NCBI RefSeq assembly: GCF_004364315.1
Contig: NZ_SOBR01000004.1
Location: forward strand, 457,722-521,721
Direction: 5' to 3'
Length of the DNA stretch: 64,000 nucleotides
Source of the DNA: Chromohalobacter marismortui
Lineage (GTDB): Bacteria; Pseudomonadota; Gammaproteobacteria; Pseudomonadales; Halomonadaceae
A program made the position numbers and the translations under genes. Below the pieces are notes generated by a model, which saw nothing but the letters and a program-made list of their open reading frames with translations, was not told the origin of the DNA and did not search any database. This document shows, one piece after another, positions 44,172-53,206 of the stretch. The first letter of the stretch is position 1. Each line of letters begins with the position of its first letter.

Positions 44172-45079
44172 CACACCGCGAAACGCGAGGAGACGTTGCC
44201 CAGGATCCCCTGACCGCCCTCCTGAAACCCATCTTCATGGGGAGCGATTTTTACCATGTCGCCAAGCAATGCGGCGATTGGCTGCTGTCGCATGAACATG
44301 CCGTTGCCCCGAGCTTTCATCTGGTGACCGAGGGGCAGTGTCGTCTTGCCTGGCATGACGGGGGCGAGGAGCATTTGCAGGCTGGCGATCTGGCGTTTTT
44401 CCCCGGTGATGCGCCGCACCAACTGACACCCCAGGGCGTGTCTACCGACACGCCGACGCAGGTGGTACCGCTACGCAGTTCGCGACCCGGCGTGGGATTG
44501 ATCTGTGGTCATTTTCGCTTCGTGCATGATGTCCCCCCGGCCTGGTTCGGTGCGTTGCCGCGTATCGTGCGTATTCCCCGACAGGCGCGTGGGCAAACGT
44601 TTCAACATGCGGTCGAAGCCTTTGCCGAGGAGTTGTCCAACGGCGATGCGCCCGGACACGCCCCGGTGACGAATGCCTTGGCCAATGCCCTGTTGATCCT
44701 GATGCTGCGCCACTGCCTGGAGACGCGGCTGCTCGATCAGCGTCATTTGATGGCGTTTCTGGATACCCCGGTTAGCCGGGCACTCAAGCTGTTGCATGAA
44801 GACCCGCGATGCGACTGGACGCTGCACGAACTGGCCCGTGCCGTGGGGCTTTCCCGTTCGAGTTTCAGTGAACGTTTCCATCGCGTCGTGGGCATGACCG
44901 TGGTGCGCTATCAAGGACGGCTACGCATGATATTGGCGGACCAGGCCCTCGCCAACGGCGAGAGCATCGTGGGGGCCATGCTGGCCAGCGGCTATCGCTC
45001 GGAATCCACCTTTCGCAAGGCCTACAAGCGGATCAGGGGCGTGCCGCCCTCACGTCTCAAGACGCACGCGACGGAGTGA
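44168..45079 (+). CDS. AraC-family regulator with cupin sensor domain
   Basis: 303-aa regulator. The N-terminal cupin domain (about residues 15-150, with LVTEGQCRLAWHDGGEEHLQ and LAFFPGDAPHQL) is followed by two C-terminal HTH motifs (about 205-300: LHELARAVGLSRSSFSERFH and GYRSESTFRKAYKRIRGVPP). It is translationally coupled to the zinc-finger gene, an unusual third member for a sigma/anti-sigma pair. Its last 23 bases overlap the convergent EthD-like gene. Confidence 0.88.
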   Translation: MTHRETRGDVAQDPLTALLKPIFMGSDFYHVAKQCGDWLLSHEHAVAPSFHLVTEGQCRLAWHDGGEEHLQAGDLAFFPGDAPHQLTPQGVSTDTPTQVVPLRSSRPGVGLICGHFRFVHDVPPAWFGALPRIVRIPRQARGQTFQHAVEAFAEELSNGDAPGHAPVTNALANALLILMLRHCLETRLLDQRHLMAFLDTPVSRALKLLHEDPRCDWTLHELARAVGLSRSSFSERFHRVVGMTVVRYQGRLRMILADQALANGESIVGAMLASGYRSESTFRKAYKRIRGVPPSRLKTHATE

Positions 45080-45371
45080 CCACCTCGCTGACCTGCAACA
45101 CCGGTTCCACATTGGTGAAGTGGGGCACATCGTTCATGAGTATTTGGCCAACGGCATCAAAAGCCGACTCGAAAGCCTCCGCCGAATCGAATCCCAGATG
45201 AGTCATCAAGTGGTAGGGAGACGCGGCATCGGTACCGCGATGAATCCGTACATAACGCAGGCCGTGTTCGCCTAGGTTGTCTTCGACAAGAGGAACATGT
45301 TTTTCCAGGTAGTACTGGTCATCGAAGGTAAGATCATTCTGGTTGGGATACGCTACCATGACGTCGATCAT
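45057..45371 (-). CDS. EthD-family protein
   Basis: 104-aa dimeric ferredoxin-like (alpha/beta barrel) protein. Family features are MIDVMVAYPNQNDLTFDDQY at the start, YLEKHVPLVEDNL (about residues 22-34) and the closing Phe/Pro region DVPHFTNVEP (about 81-90). EthD proteins were first linked to ether degradation but most have no known reaction. It lies 98 bases downstream of the HAD gene on the same strand and overlaps the AraC gene end convergently. Confidence 0.83.
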   Translation of the reverse strand: MIDVMVAYPNQNDLTFDDQYYLEKHVPLVEDNLGEHGLRYVRIHRGTDAASPYHLMTHLGFDSAEAFESAFDAVGQILMNDVPHFTNVEPVLQVSEVVTPSRAS

Positions 45372-45469
45372 TGTCGTCTCCAGGAATAGACAAGAATTGA
45401 GGAAGTACTCTTGTTCAGTCGTGTGGTGTCTCTACACCTTACATGCCGCTTCACTCGTTCGGTCGGGCT

Positions 45470-46138
45470 TTACGCTTTAACGTCTGCCATCAGTTGCTGA
45501 CTCAGCGTCGTGAGCGAGTCGGCGTGCCAGTCGGGCTCGAAGAGTTGCGTGTCGATCACTTTTCCGGGGCGAGCGATGAAACCTGTCATGCACCCCGCGC
45601 TGGCGGCGCCGATAAGGTCCCAGCCATGAGCCGCGATCATGACCAGCTCACGCGGTGATACCTGCCAGTGATCGGCAACATATTGGTACGCCTTTGGGCT
45701 TGGCTTGTAGGTCTCTATGGAATCGACGCTTAGCACGACGTCGAAAAGGTCCCGCAATCCGGCCTGTTCCAGCTGACACTGCACGGCGTCGAGAGTGCCG
45801 TTGGTCAGAGCGGTCAATTGATAGCCTGCAGCGCGAAGCTTGATGAGGGCAGGCGCTGTATCGGGGTGCGGTGGCAAGGTGACGAGTATGTCGAGGAGCT
45901 GGCGCTGGTGGTCGTCGCTAATGTCGACACCATGACGCAAACCGGTTTGCCGCAAGGCACTTTTCGCGAGCAACCCGAAGGGAAGGTAGCGGCCGGCAAG
46001 CGTGGTCGTCATCCATGCCTCTTCCAGAGTCAGGAACCACTCGCCGCGCACGGCTGCATTGCCAAATATCTTCTCGAAGAGTGGCGTCAATGCTGCGGTA
46101 TCGAGCAGCGTCTCGTTGATATCGAATACCAGGATCAT
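45470..46138 (-). CDS. Haloacid dehalogenase type II-like hydrolase
   Basis: 222-aa HAD-superfamily hydrolase. The nucleophile Asp6 is in MILVFDINETLLD, the Ser/Thr of motif II in LTALTNGTLDAVQ (about residues 113-125), the Lys in ETYKPSPKAYQYVADHW (about 148-164) and the acidic motif in MIAAHGWDLIGAASAG (about 174-189). Layout fits L-2-haloacid dehalogenase relatives, though many act on other substrates. Here the motif I residue after Asp-Ile is Asn, as in dehalogenases. It is divergent from the AhpD-like gene. Confidence 0.85.
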   Translation of the reverse strand: MILVFDINETLLDTAALTPLFEKIFGNAAVRGEWFLTLEEAWMTTTLAGRYLPFGLLAKSALRQTGLRHGVDISDDHQRQLLDILVTLPPHPDTAPALIKLRAAGYQLTALTNGTLDAVQCQLEQAGLRDLFDVVLSVDSIETYKPSPKAYQYVADHWQVSPRELVMIAAHGWDLIGAASAGCMTGFIARPGKVIDTQLFEPDWHADSLTTLSQQLMADVKA

Positions 46139-46316
46139 GTGTATGTTCCGCTGTCAGGTAAAAGGCCCCATCACTCAAGCATGCATGGCCGTGATTCGCA
46201 GCGATTTCGGCCTGATGATGTACGCTGCGACATGAATTGGAGACGTGGCGTAGCATTCCTTGCACTCGATGGGGACTACCCTAGTGAGTGACATACGACC
46301 TCACGAGGAGAGCTAC

Positions 46317-46874
46317 ATGACGGACTTCACACTGCACACGATCGACAGCGCGCCCCAGGAAGCCAAGGATCGCCTGGAAAGCACGCAAAAACAGATGGGG
46401 TTTTTGCCCAACCTGTTCGCCAAGATGGCGGAAGCCCCGACTCTCCTGGAGGCGTATCAGACGCTGGATGGCATCTATTCACGGACCAGTCTGACGGCGG
46501 CGCAGCAGCAGGTCGCGCTACTCGCCATCAGCTCCGTCAACGGCTGCAGTTTCTGCGTGGCGGCGCATACCGGTGGGGCGAAAGCAGCCAAGGTGCCGGA
46601 GGGCGATATCGCGAAGCTGCGCGAGCTGCAAAACCCCGATGACCCGAAACTCAACGCTGTGTCGCGCTTCGCCAAGCATCTCGTCGAGGCACGGGGCTGG
46701 GCCGATGACGCCGAGGTGAACGCGTTTCTGGAAGCCGGTTTCGAAAAACAGCAGGTACTCGAACTGGTCATCGCCGTCAGTCTCAAGACGCTGTCCAACT
46801 ACACCAATCACATCGCCGGCACACCACTCAACGACGAGTTGAAGTCGCTGGAATGGCAGGATCCGCGTACCTGA
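46317..46874 (+). CDS. Carboxymuconolactone decarboxylase/AhpD-like protein
   Basis: 185-aa all-helical AhpD-superfamily protein. The redox motif C-x2-C with downstream His is in NGCSFCVAAHTGGA (about residues 79-92), so it could act as a peroxidase-linked thiol protein. GAGGAG precedes ATG 46317. It is monocistronic and ends in a strong terminator. It is divergent from the HAD gene, with 178 bases between. Confidence 0.87.
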   Translation: MTDFTLHTIDSAPQEAKDRLESTQKQMGFLPNLFAKMAEAPTLLEAYQTLDGIYSRTSLTAAQQQVALLAISSVNGCSFCVAAHTGGAKAAKVPEGDIAKLRELQNPDDPKLNAVSRFAKHLVEARGWADDAEVNAFLEAGFEKQQVLELVIAVSLKTLSNYTNHIAGTPLNDELKSLEWQDPRT

Positions 46875-46917
46875 GGGATGCGAGCGCAAGGTGTTAGCGG
46901 TTGCGTAAGAAAAAGCG

Positions 46918-46950
46918 GGCGATATACCGGTGCTGGTATATCGCCTTTTT
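46918..46950 (+). terminator. Rho-independent terminator of the AhpD-like gene
   Basis: Perfect 11-bp stem GGCGATATACC/GGTATATCGCC (46918-46928, 46935-46945), 6-base loop, then TTTTT. An A-rich stretch on the left side makes it potentially bidirectional. Confidence 0.94.
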
Positions 46951-47117
46951 CGTGGCGATCAAGGCAGTCACGTGTAAGGATCAGGGAGCGGGCACGACTC
47001 AATCCCTGAACGCGTCGCCACGCTGGGCCACTGCATGGAGCTGGCGACCGGCGCGCGGGTATCGTGTCACCGGTAACGTCGATACCTGCCGATCACCGTA
47101 GGAACAAGGGGGATGGA

Positions 47118-49292
47118 TTGAAACATTATCGCGTGGTGATTCTGGGGGTGGTGCTGGTGGCGATCGTGGCCTTCTTTGCGGGAGGCTTCGACGATTACCT
47201 GACACTGGAGTCCATCCAGTCGCTGCAAGGGCGGTTCGACCAGTGGTTCGCCGATGCACCCTGGCTCGTCGCCGGCGGCTTCTTCCTCGTCTACGTGCTG
47301 ATCGCCGCGCTCTCGCTGCCCGGCGCCGCCTTCCTGACGCTGCTGGGGGGCGCCCTGTTCGGCCTGGGCTGGGGGTTCCTGATCATCTCCTTCGCCAGCA
47401 CGATCGGCGCCACGCTGGCGTTTCTCGTCTCCCGTACGTTGTTCAGGGAAACCGTGGAGCGTCGCTTTTCTCGATATCTGGACACGATCAATAAAGGTAT
47501 CGAGCGTGATGGCGCGCTGTATCTATTCAGCCTGCGACTGGTGCCGGTTTTCCCGTTTTTCGTCATCAATCTGGTGATGGGCCTGACCCGACTGCGTACC
47601 TCGGTGTTCTATATCGCCAGCCAGATCGGCATGATTCCGGGCACGCTGGTCTACGTGAATGCCGGCCAGCAACTCGGCGAGCTGCAATCGCTGGGGGGCG
47701 TCGTGTCGCCGTCGCTGCTGCTGTCCTTCGCCCTGCTGGGCGTCTTCCCGCTGATCGCACGGTGGGTCGTCGACGGGCTGCAACGCCGCAAGCGCTATCG
47801 GGGGTATGCCAAGCCGCGGCACTTCGATGTCGACATCCTGGTGATCGGCGGCGGCTCAGCGGGACTCGTGACCAGCTATATCGCCAGTGCGGTGCGGGCC
47901 AAGGTCGCGCTCGTCGAACGTGACGCCATGGGGGGCGATTGCCTCAATACCGGCTGCGTGCCCTCCAAGGCGCTGATTCGCGCCGCGCGGGCCGCCCAGA
48001 ACGTGCGTGACGCCGAGCGGCTGGGTGTGCACGCAGGGGCGCCGCGTATCGACTTCGGCGAGGTCATGGGCCATGTGCGGCGTGTCATCGAGGAAGTGGC
48101 ACCCCATGACAGCGAGGAACGCTATACCGGACTGGGCGTCGAGGTGAAGCGTGGCACGGCGCGGCTGCTGTCTCCGTGGACGGTGGATGTCGACGGCCAG
48201 CCGCTGACGGCGCGGCATATCGTCATCGCCACCGGCGCCACGCCCAAGGTGCCGCCGATTCCGGGCATCGAGCAGGTAGACGTGCTGACCTCCGAGAACC
48301 TGTGGACGCTGACCGAGCAGCCGCGCCGCCTGGTGGTGCTGGGCGGTGGCGCGATCGGCTGCGAGCTCGGCCAGAGCTTCGCCCGCCTGGGCAGCCAGGT
48401 CACGCTGGTCGAGGGCGCCGAGCAGCTGCTGGGGCGCGAGGATGACGATGTCGGCGAACTCGTTGCCGGCCTGCTTGCCGAGGAAGGCCTCGAGATCATG
48501 ACCGGCACCCGGGCGCTGTCGGTGACGGTCGAGAACGGCGAGAACCAGCTCCACGTCGAGGCGGCCGACGGTCGCCAGACGCACATTCCCTTCGACCGCC
48601 TGCTGGTCAGCGTCGGCCGTCAGGCCAACGTCGCAGGGCTCGGACTGGAAGCGCTGGGGATCGCCACCCGCGACAACGGGACCCTGGAGGTCAACGAGCA
48701 GCTACAGACCAAGCTGCCCAACATCTGGGCCTGCGGCGATGTCGCCGGCCCTTATCAGTTGACCCACGCCGCCGCGCACCAGGCCTGGCATGCCGCCGTC
48801 AACGCCCTGTTCGGCGAGTTCAAGCGCTTCAAGGTCGACTACCGCATCATGCCCGCGGTGACGTACCTGCAACCCGAAGTGGCACGCGTGGGGCTCAACG
48901 AGCGCGAGGCCAAATCTCAGGGCATCGCTTACGAGGTCACCCGCTACGACATGGCCGAGAGCGACCGGGCGATCGCCGAGCGCGCCACCGCCGGTTTCGT
49001 CAAGATTCTCACCGTCCCCGGCAAGGACCGCATCCTCGGCGCCACTCTGGTCGGGGAAAACGCCGGTGAATGGCTGGCGGAGGTGACGCTGGCCATGAAG
49101 CACAACATCGGGCTCAACAAGTTGCTCGGCACGATTCACCCCTACCCGACCCTCTCGGAAGCCGTCAAAGGCACTGCCGGCGTGTGGAAGAACGCCCACA
49201 AGCCCGAGCGCCTGCTCGGCTGGCTGGCACGTTATTTCCGCTGGCGGCGGGGAGAGCGGCACCGTCACGGCGTCGATTCATCGTCCCCATGA
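47118..49292 (+). CDS. VTT (DedA-like) membrane domain fused to FAD disulfide oxidoreductase
   Basis: 724-aa fusion. Residues about 1-230 form a TVP38/TMEM64 (VTT) membrane domain with about five or six segments, including GAAFLTLLGGALFGLGWGF. Residues about 250-715 form a pyridine nucleotide-disulfide oxidoreductase like dihydrolipoamide dehydrogenase or mercuric reductase: FAD motif VIGGGSAGL, redox pair C-x4-C in GGDCLNTGCVPSK, NAD motif VVLGGGAIGCELGQ and the closing HPYPT with catalytic His. There is no ATG near the start; TTG 47118 with GGGGG just upstream is favoured over GTG 47064. The substrate is unknown. Confidence 0.85.
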   Translation: MKHYRVVILGVVLVAIVAFFAGGFDDYLTLESIQSLQGRFDQWFADAPWLVAGGFFLVYVLIAALSLPGAAFLTLLGGALFGLGWGFLIISFASTIGATLAFLVSRTLFRETVERRFSRYLDTINKGIERDGALYLFSLRLVPVFPFFVINLVMGLTRLRTSVFYIASQIGMIPGTLVYVNAGQQLGELQSLGGVVSPSLLLSFALLGVFPLIARWVVDGLQRRKRYRGYAKPRHFDVDILVIGGGSAGLVTSYIASAVRAKVALVERDAMGGDCLNTGCVPSKALIRAARAAQNVRDAERLGVHAGAPRIDFGEVMGHVRRVIEEVAPHDSEERYTGLGVEVKRGTARLLSPWTVDVDGQPLTARHIVIATGATPKVPPIPGIEQVDVLTSENLWTLTEQPRRLVVLGGGAIGCELGQSFARLGSQVTLVEGAEQLLGREDDDVGELVAGLLAEEGLEIMTGTRALSVTVENGENQLHVEAADGRQTHIPFDRLLVSVGRQANVAGLGLEALGIATRDNGTLEVNEQLQTKLPNIWACGDVAGPYQLTHAAAHQAWHAAVNALFGEFKRFKVDYRIMPAVTYLQPEVARVGLNEREAKSQGIAYEVTRYDMAESDRAIAERATAGFVKILTVPGKDRILGATLVGENAGEWLAEVTLAMKHNIGLNKLLGTIHPYPTLSEAVKGTAGVWKNAHKPERLLGWLARYFRWRRGERHRHGVDSSSP

Positions 49293-49433
49293 TCGTCAGC
49301 GTGGCGTGACAATGCTGGGCAAGGCGATTGAAATTTTGCAACGCAACGGTGCTAAAAAACGGTGCCAAAAGAGTGTCCCGTTGAATGGTTAAAGCCGCTT
49401 CGATCGGCACACGGAGCACTCCGGTACGGCAAA

Positions 49434-49458
49434 CGCCCGGCGAATGAAACGCCGGGCG
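49434..49458 (-). terminator. Possible terminator of the L,D-transpeptidase gene
   Basis: Perfect 9-bp stem CGCCCGGCG/CGCCGGGCG with loop AATGAAA, 43 bases after the transpeptidase stop on the minus strand, followed only by TTT. Confidence 0.5.
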
Positions 49459-49501
49459 AGGATGTGGATTGCGTCGCTCGTATGCCGGGGCTTTTGAATC
49501 T

Positions 49502-50563
49502 TCAGTCCTGAAGACTCGCATCGATCCGATTATAGAACGTCTTCGAAAGATGCGTCCGCGTGAAGAATGTCTGCGGTGGTTCAGGCATCGGGAAAGGCAG
49601 CCCGGTCAGCAGTAATGATGTCGGTATCCCGTCGGGATCCATACGCAATGCCTCGAGACGCCCGAAGTCGATCAAGAAACGTGGCGGCTGCTTAACCGTA
49701 TCGTGGAGCCGTTTCATGGCATGGGAACGGCTGGGAATATCGACAGATTTCTCGCCACCATGCTGGACCGGATACAACTGAGCAAAAAGCGTCCCTGCCG
49801 CATCCCAACCGAATTTGACTGGCTCGTCGATGATGCGCACCTGCGTGCCATTGGGCACGCGTGTGGCAAGGTACTCGATATCCCTTGGCAGCATACGAAT
49901 ACAACCGTGAGAGACTCGCATCCCGACGCCTCGTGGCTGGTTGGTGCCATGAATCAGATAACCGGGGATATCGAGCATCATGGCGTATTCACCCAGAGGA
50001 TTGTCAGGGCCGGGAGGTACGACACGCGGTAGCTTCTTACCGTCTTCAGCACGCTCTTCGATGATGCTTTCCGGTGGATACCAGGCGGGATCCTTGATCG
50101 TCATGGTGACGGTCGTCTTGCCCAGCGGGGTTTGCCACCCCTGCCGGCCAATGCCGATGGGAAAGGTCTCGACGCGGGGTGTCTCGCCCTCTTCCACGGG
50201 GGGATAGTAATACAGCCGTAACTCGGCAAGATTGATCACGATCCCCTTGTGGGGGCCCGGGGGAAGAATGAAACGAGTGGGGACCCTCACCTCGGTGCCT
50301 TTACCGGGTACCCAGGCATCGACATCGGGGTTGGCCCGTTGCATGGCTTCGAAGCCAACGCCGTGGCGCAATCCGATATCGATCAACGTATCCTTGGCAG
50401 CGGCTTCGACGATCTTGACGTGGCCGATGATATCGCTCGATGCGGGGAGCCGATAAAGTCCCTGCGACCGACTATCAGACGTTTCCTGAGCCTGTGCCCA
50501 GCCGGGCAGTGCCAACACTATCAGCATTAGCATCATCCCTAATAAATGCGACCTCGCTTGCAT
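49502..50563 (-). CDS. L,D-transpeptidase (YkuD family) with LysM-like domain
   Basis: Periplasmic enzyme that makes 3-3 peptidoglycan cross-links or attaches lipoprotein to peptidoglycan. The 353-aa precursor has a signal peptide (hydrophobic about residues 8-22, cleavage near AQA-QE), a LysM-like region (about 45-110, TLIDIGLRHGVGFEAMQRAN) and a YkuD domain with HGTN and the catalytic SHGCIRM (about 235-241). AGAGGAT upstream selects ATG 50563 over in-frame codons further upstream. The C-terminal about 90 residues have no named domain. Confidence 0.92.
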   Translation of the reverse strand: MQARSHLLGMMLMLIVLALPGWAQAQETSDSRSQGLYRLPASSDIIGHVKIVEAAAKDTLIDIGLRHGVGFEAMQRANPDVDAWVPGKGTEVRVPTRFILPPGPHKGIVINLAELRLYYYPPVEEGETPRVETFPIGIGRQGWQTPLGKTTVTMTIKDPAWYPPESIIEERAEDGKKLPRVVPPGPDNPLGEYAMMLDIPGYLIHGTNQPRGVGMRVSHGCIRMLPRDIEYLATRVPNGTQVRIIDEPVKFGWDAAGTLFAQLYPVQHGGEKSVDIPSRSHAMKRLHDTVKQPPRFLIDFGRLEALRMDPDGIPTSLLLTGLPFPMPEPPQTFFTRTHLSKTFYNRIDASLQD

Positions 50564-50726
50564 CGATATCCTCTCCATAGCGCACATAAAGACGGTTGGC
50601 TCCAGTATTAAACCATTGGCTTGCTGAAGGCTCCACTCGTCGCGCAGCGGTGGCCCACGCCTTGGCGTGCCGGCAATTCGTGGGCGACGTTCCAAGTTCC
50701 GATGGCTGGAGCCGTCACACCGCCCA

Positions 50727-51950
50727 TCATGACGTGCCTTGTGTCGACGCCACTTGGCGGTTGCGCCCCGCGCCCAGCGCCATGACCAGCGCGCTCAGGG
50801 CAATCGTACTGACCAGCACACCGATCACGTTCCAGCCGCCACTCCAGTCGTGCAGCACGCCGACCAGCAGCGGCCCCAGTGCCGCCAGGGTGTAGCCGAT
50901 GCCCTGGGCCATCGCCGAGAGGCTGGCGGCCGTCGTCGCATCCGGCGCGCGCAGGGCCAGCAGCGTCAACGCCATGCTGAAAGTGCCGCCCTGGCCCAGC
51001 CCCAGCACCACGATCCATAGCCACACACCATCGATCGGCGCGTAGAGGCAGCCCAGCAGCCCGGTCAGCGTGAGTGTTATCACGACGGCCAGTACCGCTC
51101 GCTGGTCACGCATGCGGCTGCCGATCAAAGGCGCCAGGATCGCGGTGGACACCTGCAGCAGGATCGATACCGACAGCGCCAGCCCCGCGGTGACTGCTGC
51201 CAATCCGCGATCCTGCAGGATCGTCGGCAGCCAGCCGAACACGATATAGGCCAGCGACGACTGCAGCCCCATGAACAGTGATACTTGCCAGGCCAGCGAA
51301 TCGTGACGCAGCCGCGCGCCGCGCCGCGCGGGAACGCGAGTAGGCTTGGTGCCCCTGAGCTGCGGCAGCCACAGCAGCGCGGCGATCACCGCCGGCAGCA
51401 ACCAGAACGCCAGCGCGCCCTGCCAGGCACTGAGGGAAGCTCCTTGCGCAACGCCATCCAGCAGTTGACGCAGCGGCTCCGTGGTACCCGCGGCAGCGGA
51501 AGCGCCAAGGTTGAGCGCCACGGTATAGAGGCCGGTCATGATGCTGACGCGACGGGGGAAGTCCCGCTTGACGATGCCCGGCAGCAGCACCCCGATGATT
51601 CCGATGCAGCTGCCGGCGATCGCCGTGCCCAGAAAGAGCCCCAGCGTGCCGATATAGGGCCTCACGAGCAGCGCCATCGCCAGCACCACGAGGGCCGCAA
51701 ACACGCTGCGTTCAGGGCCGATCCGGCGGATCAGGCGTGGTGCCAGCGGCGCCGCGAGCCCCAGAAACAGCACCGGCAATGTGGTCAGGATGCCCTGCCA
51801 ACTGGGGGAGAGCGCCAGCGCCTCACCGATGTTGCCAAGTACCGGCGCAACACTGGTCAGTGCCGGGCGAAGGTTGAGCGCCACCAGCAGCAGCGCGACG
51901 AGAGTCAGAACGCCCCGGCGGGGCATCGCGGAAGTCGACAAGAGAACCAT
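50727..51950 (-). CDS. MFS transporter, CynX/NimT (YeaN-like) family
   Basis: 407-aa transporter with twelve predicted membrane segments. The start region LVALLLVALNLRPALTSVAP and the loop LAPRLIRRIGPERSV are typical of the cyanate/2-nitroimidazole (CynX/NimT) family. No cyanase or carbonic anhydrase gene is near, so cyanate need not be the substrate. ATG 51950 or 51926 may start the protein. The 163 bases to the next gene contain a small CACGCC-TT-GGCGTG hairpin and no gene. Confidence 0.85.
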   Translation of the reverse strand: MVLLSTSAMPRRGVLTLVALLLVALNLRPALTSVAPVLGNIGEALALSPSWQGILTTLPVLFLGLAAPLAPRLIRRIGPERSVFAALVVLAMALLVRPYIGTLGLFLGTAIAGSCIGIIGVLLPGIVKRDFPRRVSIMTGLYTVALNLGASAAAGTTEPLRQLLDGVAQGASLSAWQGALAFWLLPAVIAALLWLPQLRGTKPTRVPARRGARLRHDSLAWQVSLFMGLQSSLAYIVFGWLPTILQDRGLAAVTAGLALSVSILLQVSTAILAPLIGSRMRDQRAVLAVVITLTLTGLLGCLYAPIDGVWLWIVVLGLGQGGTFSMALTLLALRAPDATTAASLSAMAQGIGYTLAALGPLLVGVLHDWSGGWNVIGVLVSTIALSALVMALGAGRNRQVASTQGTS

Positions 51951-52100
51951 CCTTGGAAATCGAAAGGTAATGCATCACGGCGGCAAAGCCGAAGACGCAA
52001 GGGTAGCCGATTACGGCCAAAATCGGGATGGTTCTACGCCAATGGTCGGGTTTCGACGACATGGAGGGCGGTCGGCTACTATCCCTTGAAGTCGAGTGTG

Positions 52101-52937
52101 TCAGCGAACCCCGGCCCGATAGCTTTCGGGCTCCAGCCACAGGTGGTCGCGCAGATCGCCCTGGAGGCAGAACATCCTCGGCCGGTCACGGAAGCTGAAG
52201 AGCCGATAAAGGTAGTAGTGTGCAGCGTTTTTACCTGAGCAATCCAACTCGTTGGGCGAGAGAAAGAAGGCGCACTCCTTGGCGAAAGCGGTGGTCTTGA
52301 CCTCGACCAGGCGTTCGCTGCCATCGGAGGAAAAAGAACGAACATCGAAGCCCATGCCATCTCCCTGGGTAACGGCGACATGTTCCACCGCTTCGGCGAG
52401 GTTCTGAGCTCCCTCGGCTATCAGCCGTTGGCGCTCATAGGCAAGCACGAAACACTCGCCTGCATGCCCTAGCTCACGGTTGCGGGCCTCGCGAGCAAGA
52501 TAGTCGCGTTTCACGACATAGCTGCCCTGCCTTTCTTGTACCTGAGGAGTCGCTTTAGGGGGATCAACGACTACGCCTTCGAGGGTTTCGGGCGTATTGT
52601 CGATGACGGGGCGTTCTGCCGCCGATAGGGCCGCTCGATCAAAAACTTCACTGCGTAATAAACGCTGCTCGACGCATTCTGCCAAGATTGCCTGATAGTT
52701 ACTCCGTGGTTTGTACCCCGCCACGTAGGGGCAGCCGGCATCGCGAAGTACTGCGCTAATGTTGCAGTGTTTGAATTCGATAGAGCCTGAACTTCGCTTG
52801 GGTAAACGCTCTGCCAACTGACGATTGAGAGCTGCTTTGTTGTAGCGCTGATGGCTCAATTCCGCGATTAACATCTTGCGGTAGGTGTCGACGATGGATG
52901 CGATTTCACCGTCGGACCATGAATCGTCACGGGACAT
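52101..52937 (-). CDS. DUF3883 domain protein, putative nuclease-like
   Basis: 278-aa soluble protein. The C-terminal DUF3883 domain (about residues 150-265) has GECFVLAYERQRL and a D-x(n)-E-x-K pattern in GFDVRSF...RLVEVKTT (about 205-222), the sequence seen in PD-(D/E)XK-type nuclease folds. The N-terminal part (about 1-90, NRQLAERLPKRSSGSIEFKH) may bind DNA. Such domains are frequent in restriction and defence loci, but no methylase or helicase partner is adjacent here. Its DNA looks less GC-rich than its neighbours, with an AT-rich upstream region, consistent with transfer. Confidence 0.75.
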   Translation of the reverse strand: MSRDDSWSDGEIASIVDTYRKMLIAELSHQRYNKAALNRQLAERLPKRSSGSIEFKHCNISAVLRDAGCPYVAGYKPRSNYQAILAECVEQRLLRSEVFDRAALSAAERPVIDNTPETLEGVVVDPPKATPQVQERQGSYVVKRDYLAREARNRELGHAGECFVLAYERQRLIAEGAQNLAEAVEHVAVTQGDGMGFDVRSFSSDGSERLVEVKTTAFAKECAFFLSPNELDCSGKNAAHYYLYRLFSFRDRPRMFCLQGDLRDHLWLEPESYRAGVR

Positions 52938-53170
52938 TTAATTAACCCGACATTCTATATTTAAAATGAATCGTTTTTCATCACGACTTATATCGGGAGT
53001 GACCAGCAAAAACACCAAGACTTGATCCTCCCTGATCTTGCATACACTCGAGGTGGACGTCGTATTGCGTCACGCCATCTACAAGCCCGTACGGTATCAG
53101 GTTATCGCTGCGGCAATAGGATTGCCAGGCCACGAATCCATACCGGCGCTCCTGTGTCTGATGGCCTGCG

Positions 53171-53194
53171 AGGCGGGGGAGAAGGCCCCCGCCT
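53171..53194 (-). terminator. GC-rich hairpin after nhaC
   Basis: Perfect 9-bp stem AGGCGGGGG/CCCCCGCCT with a 6-base loop, 12 bases after the nhaC stop on the minus strand. There is no T run, so termination is uncertain. The rest of the 269-base gap between nhaC and the DUF3883 gene shows no gene. Confidence 0.5.
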
Positions 53195-53206
53195 GCCGGG
53201 TCATGG

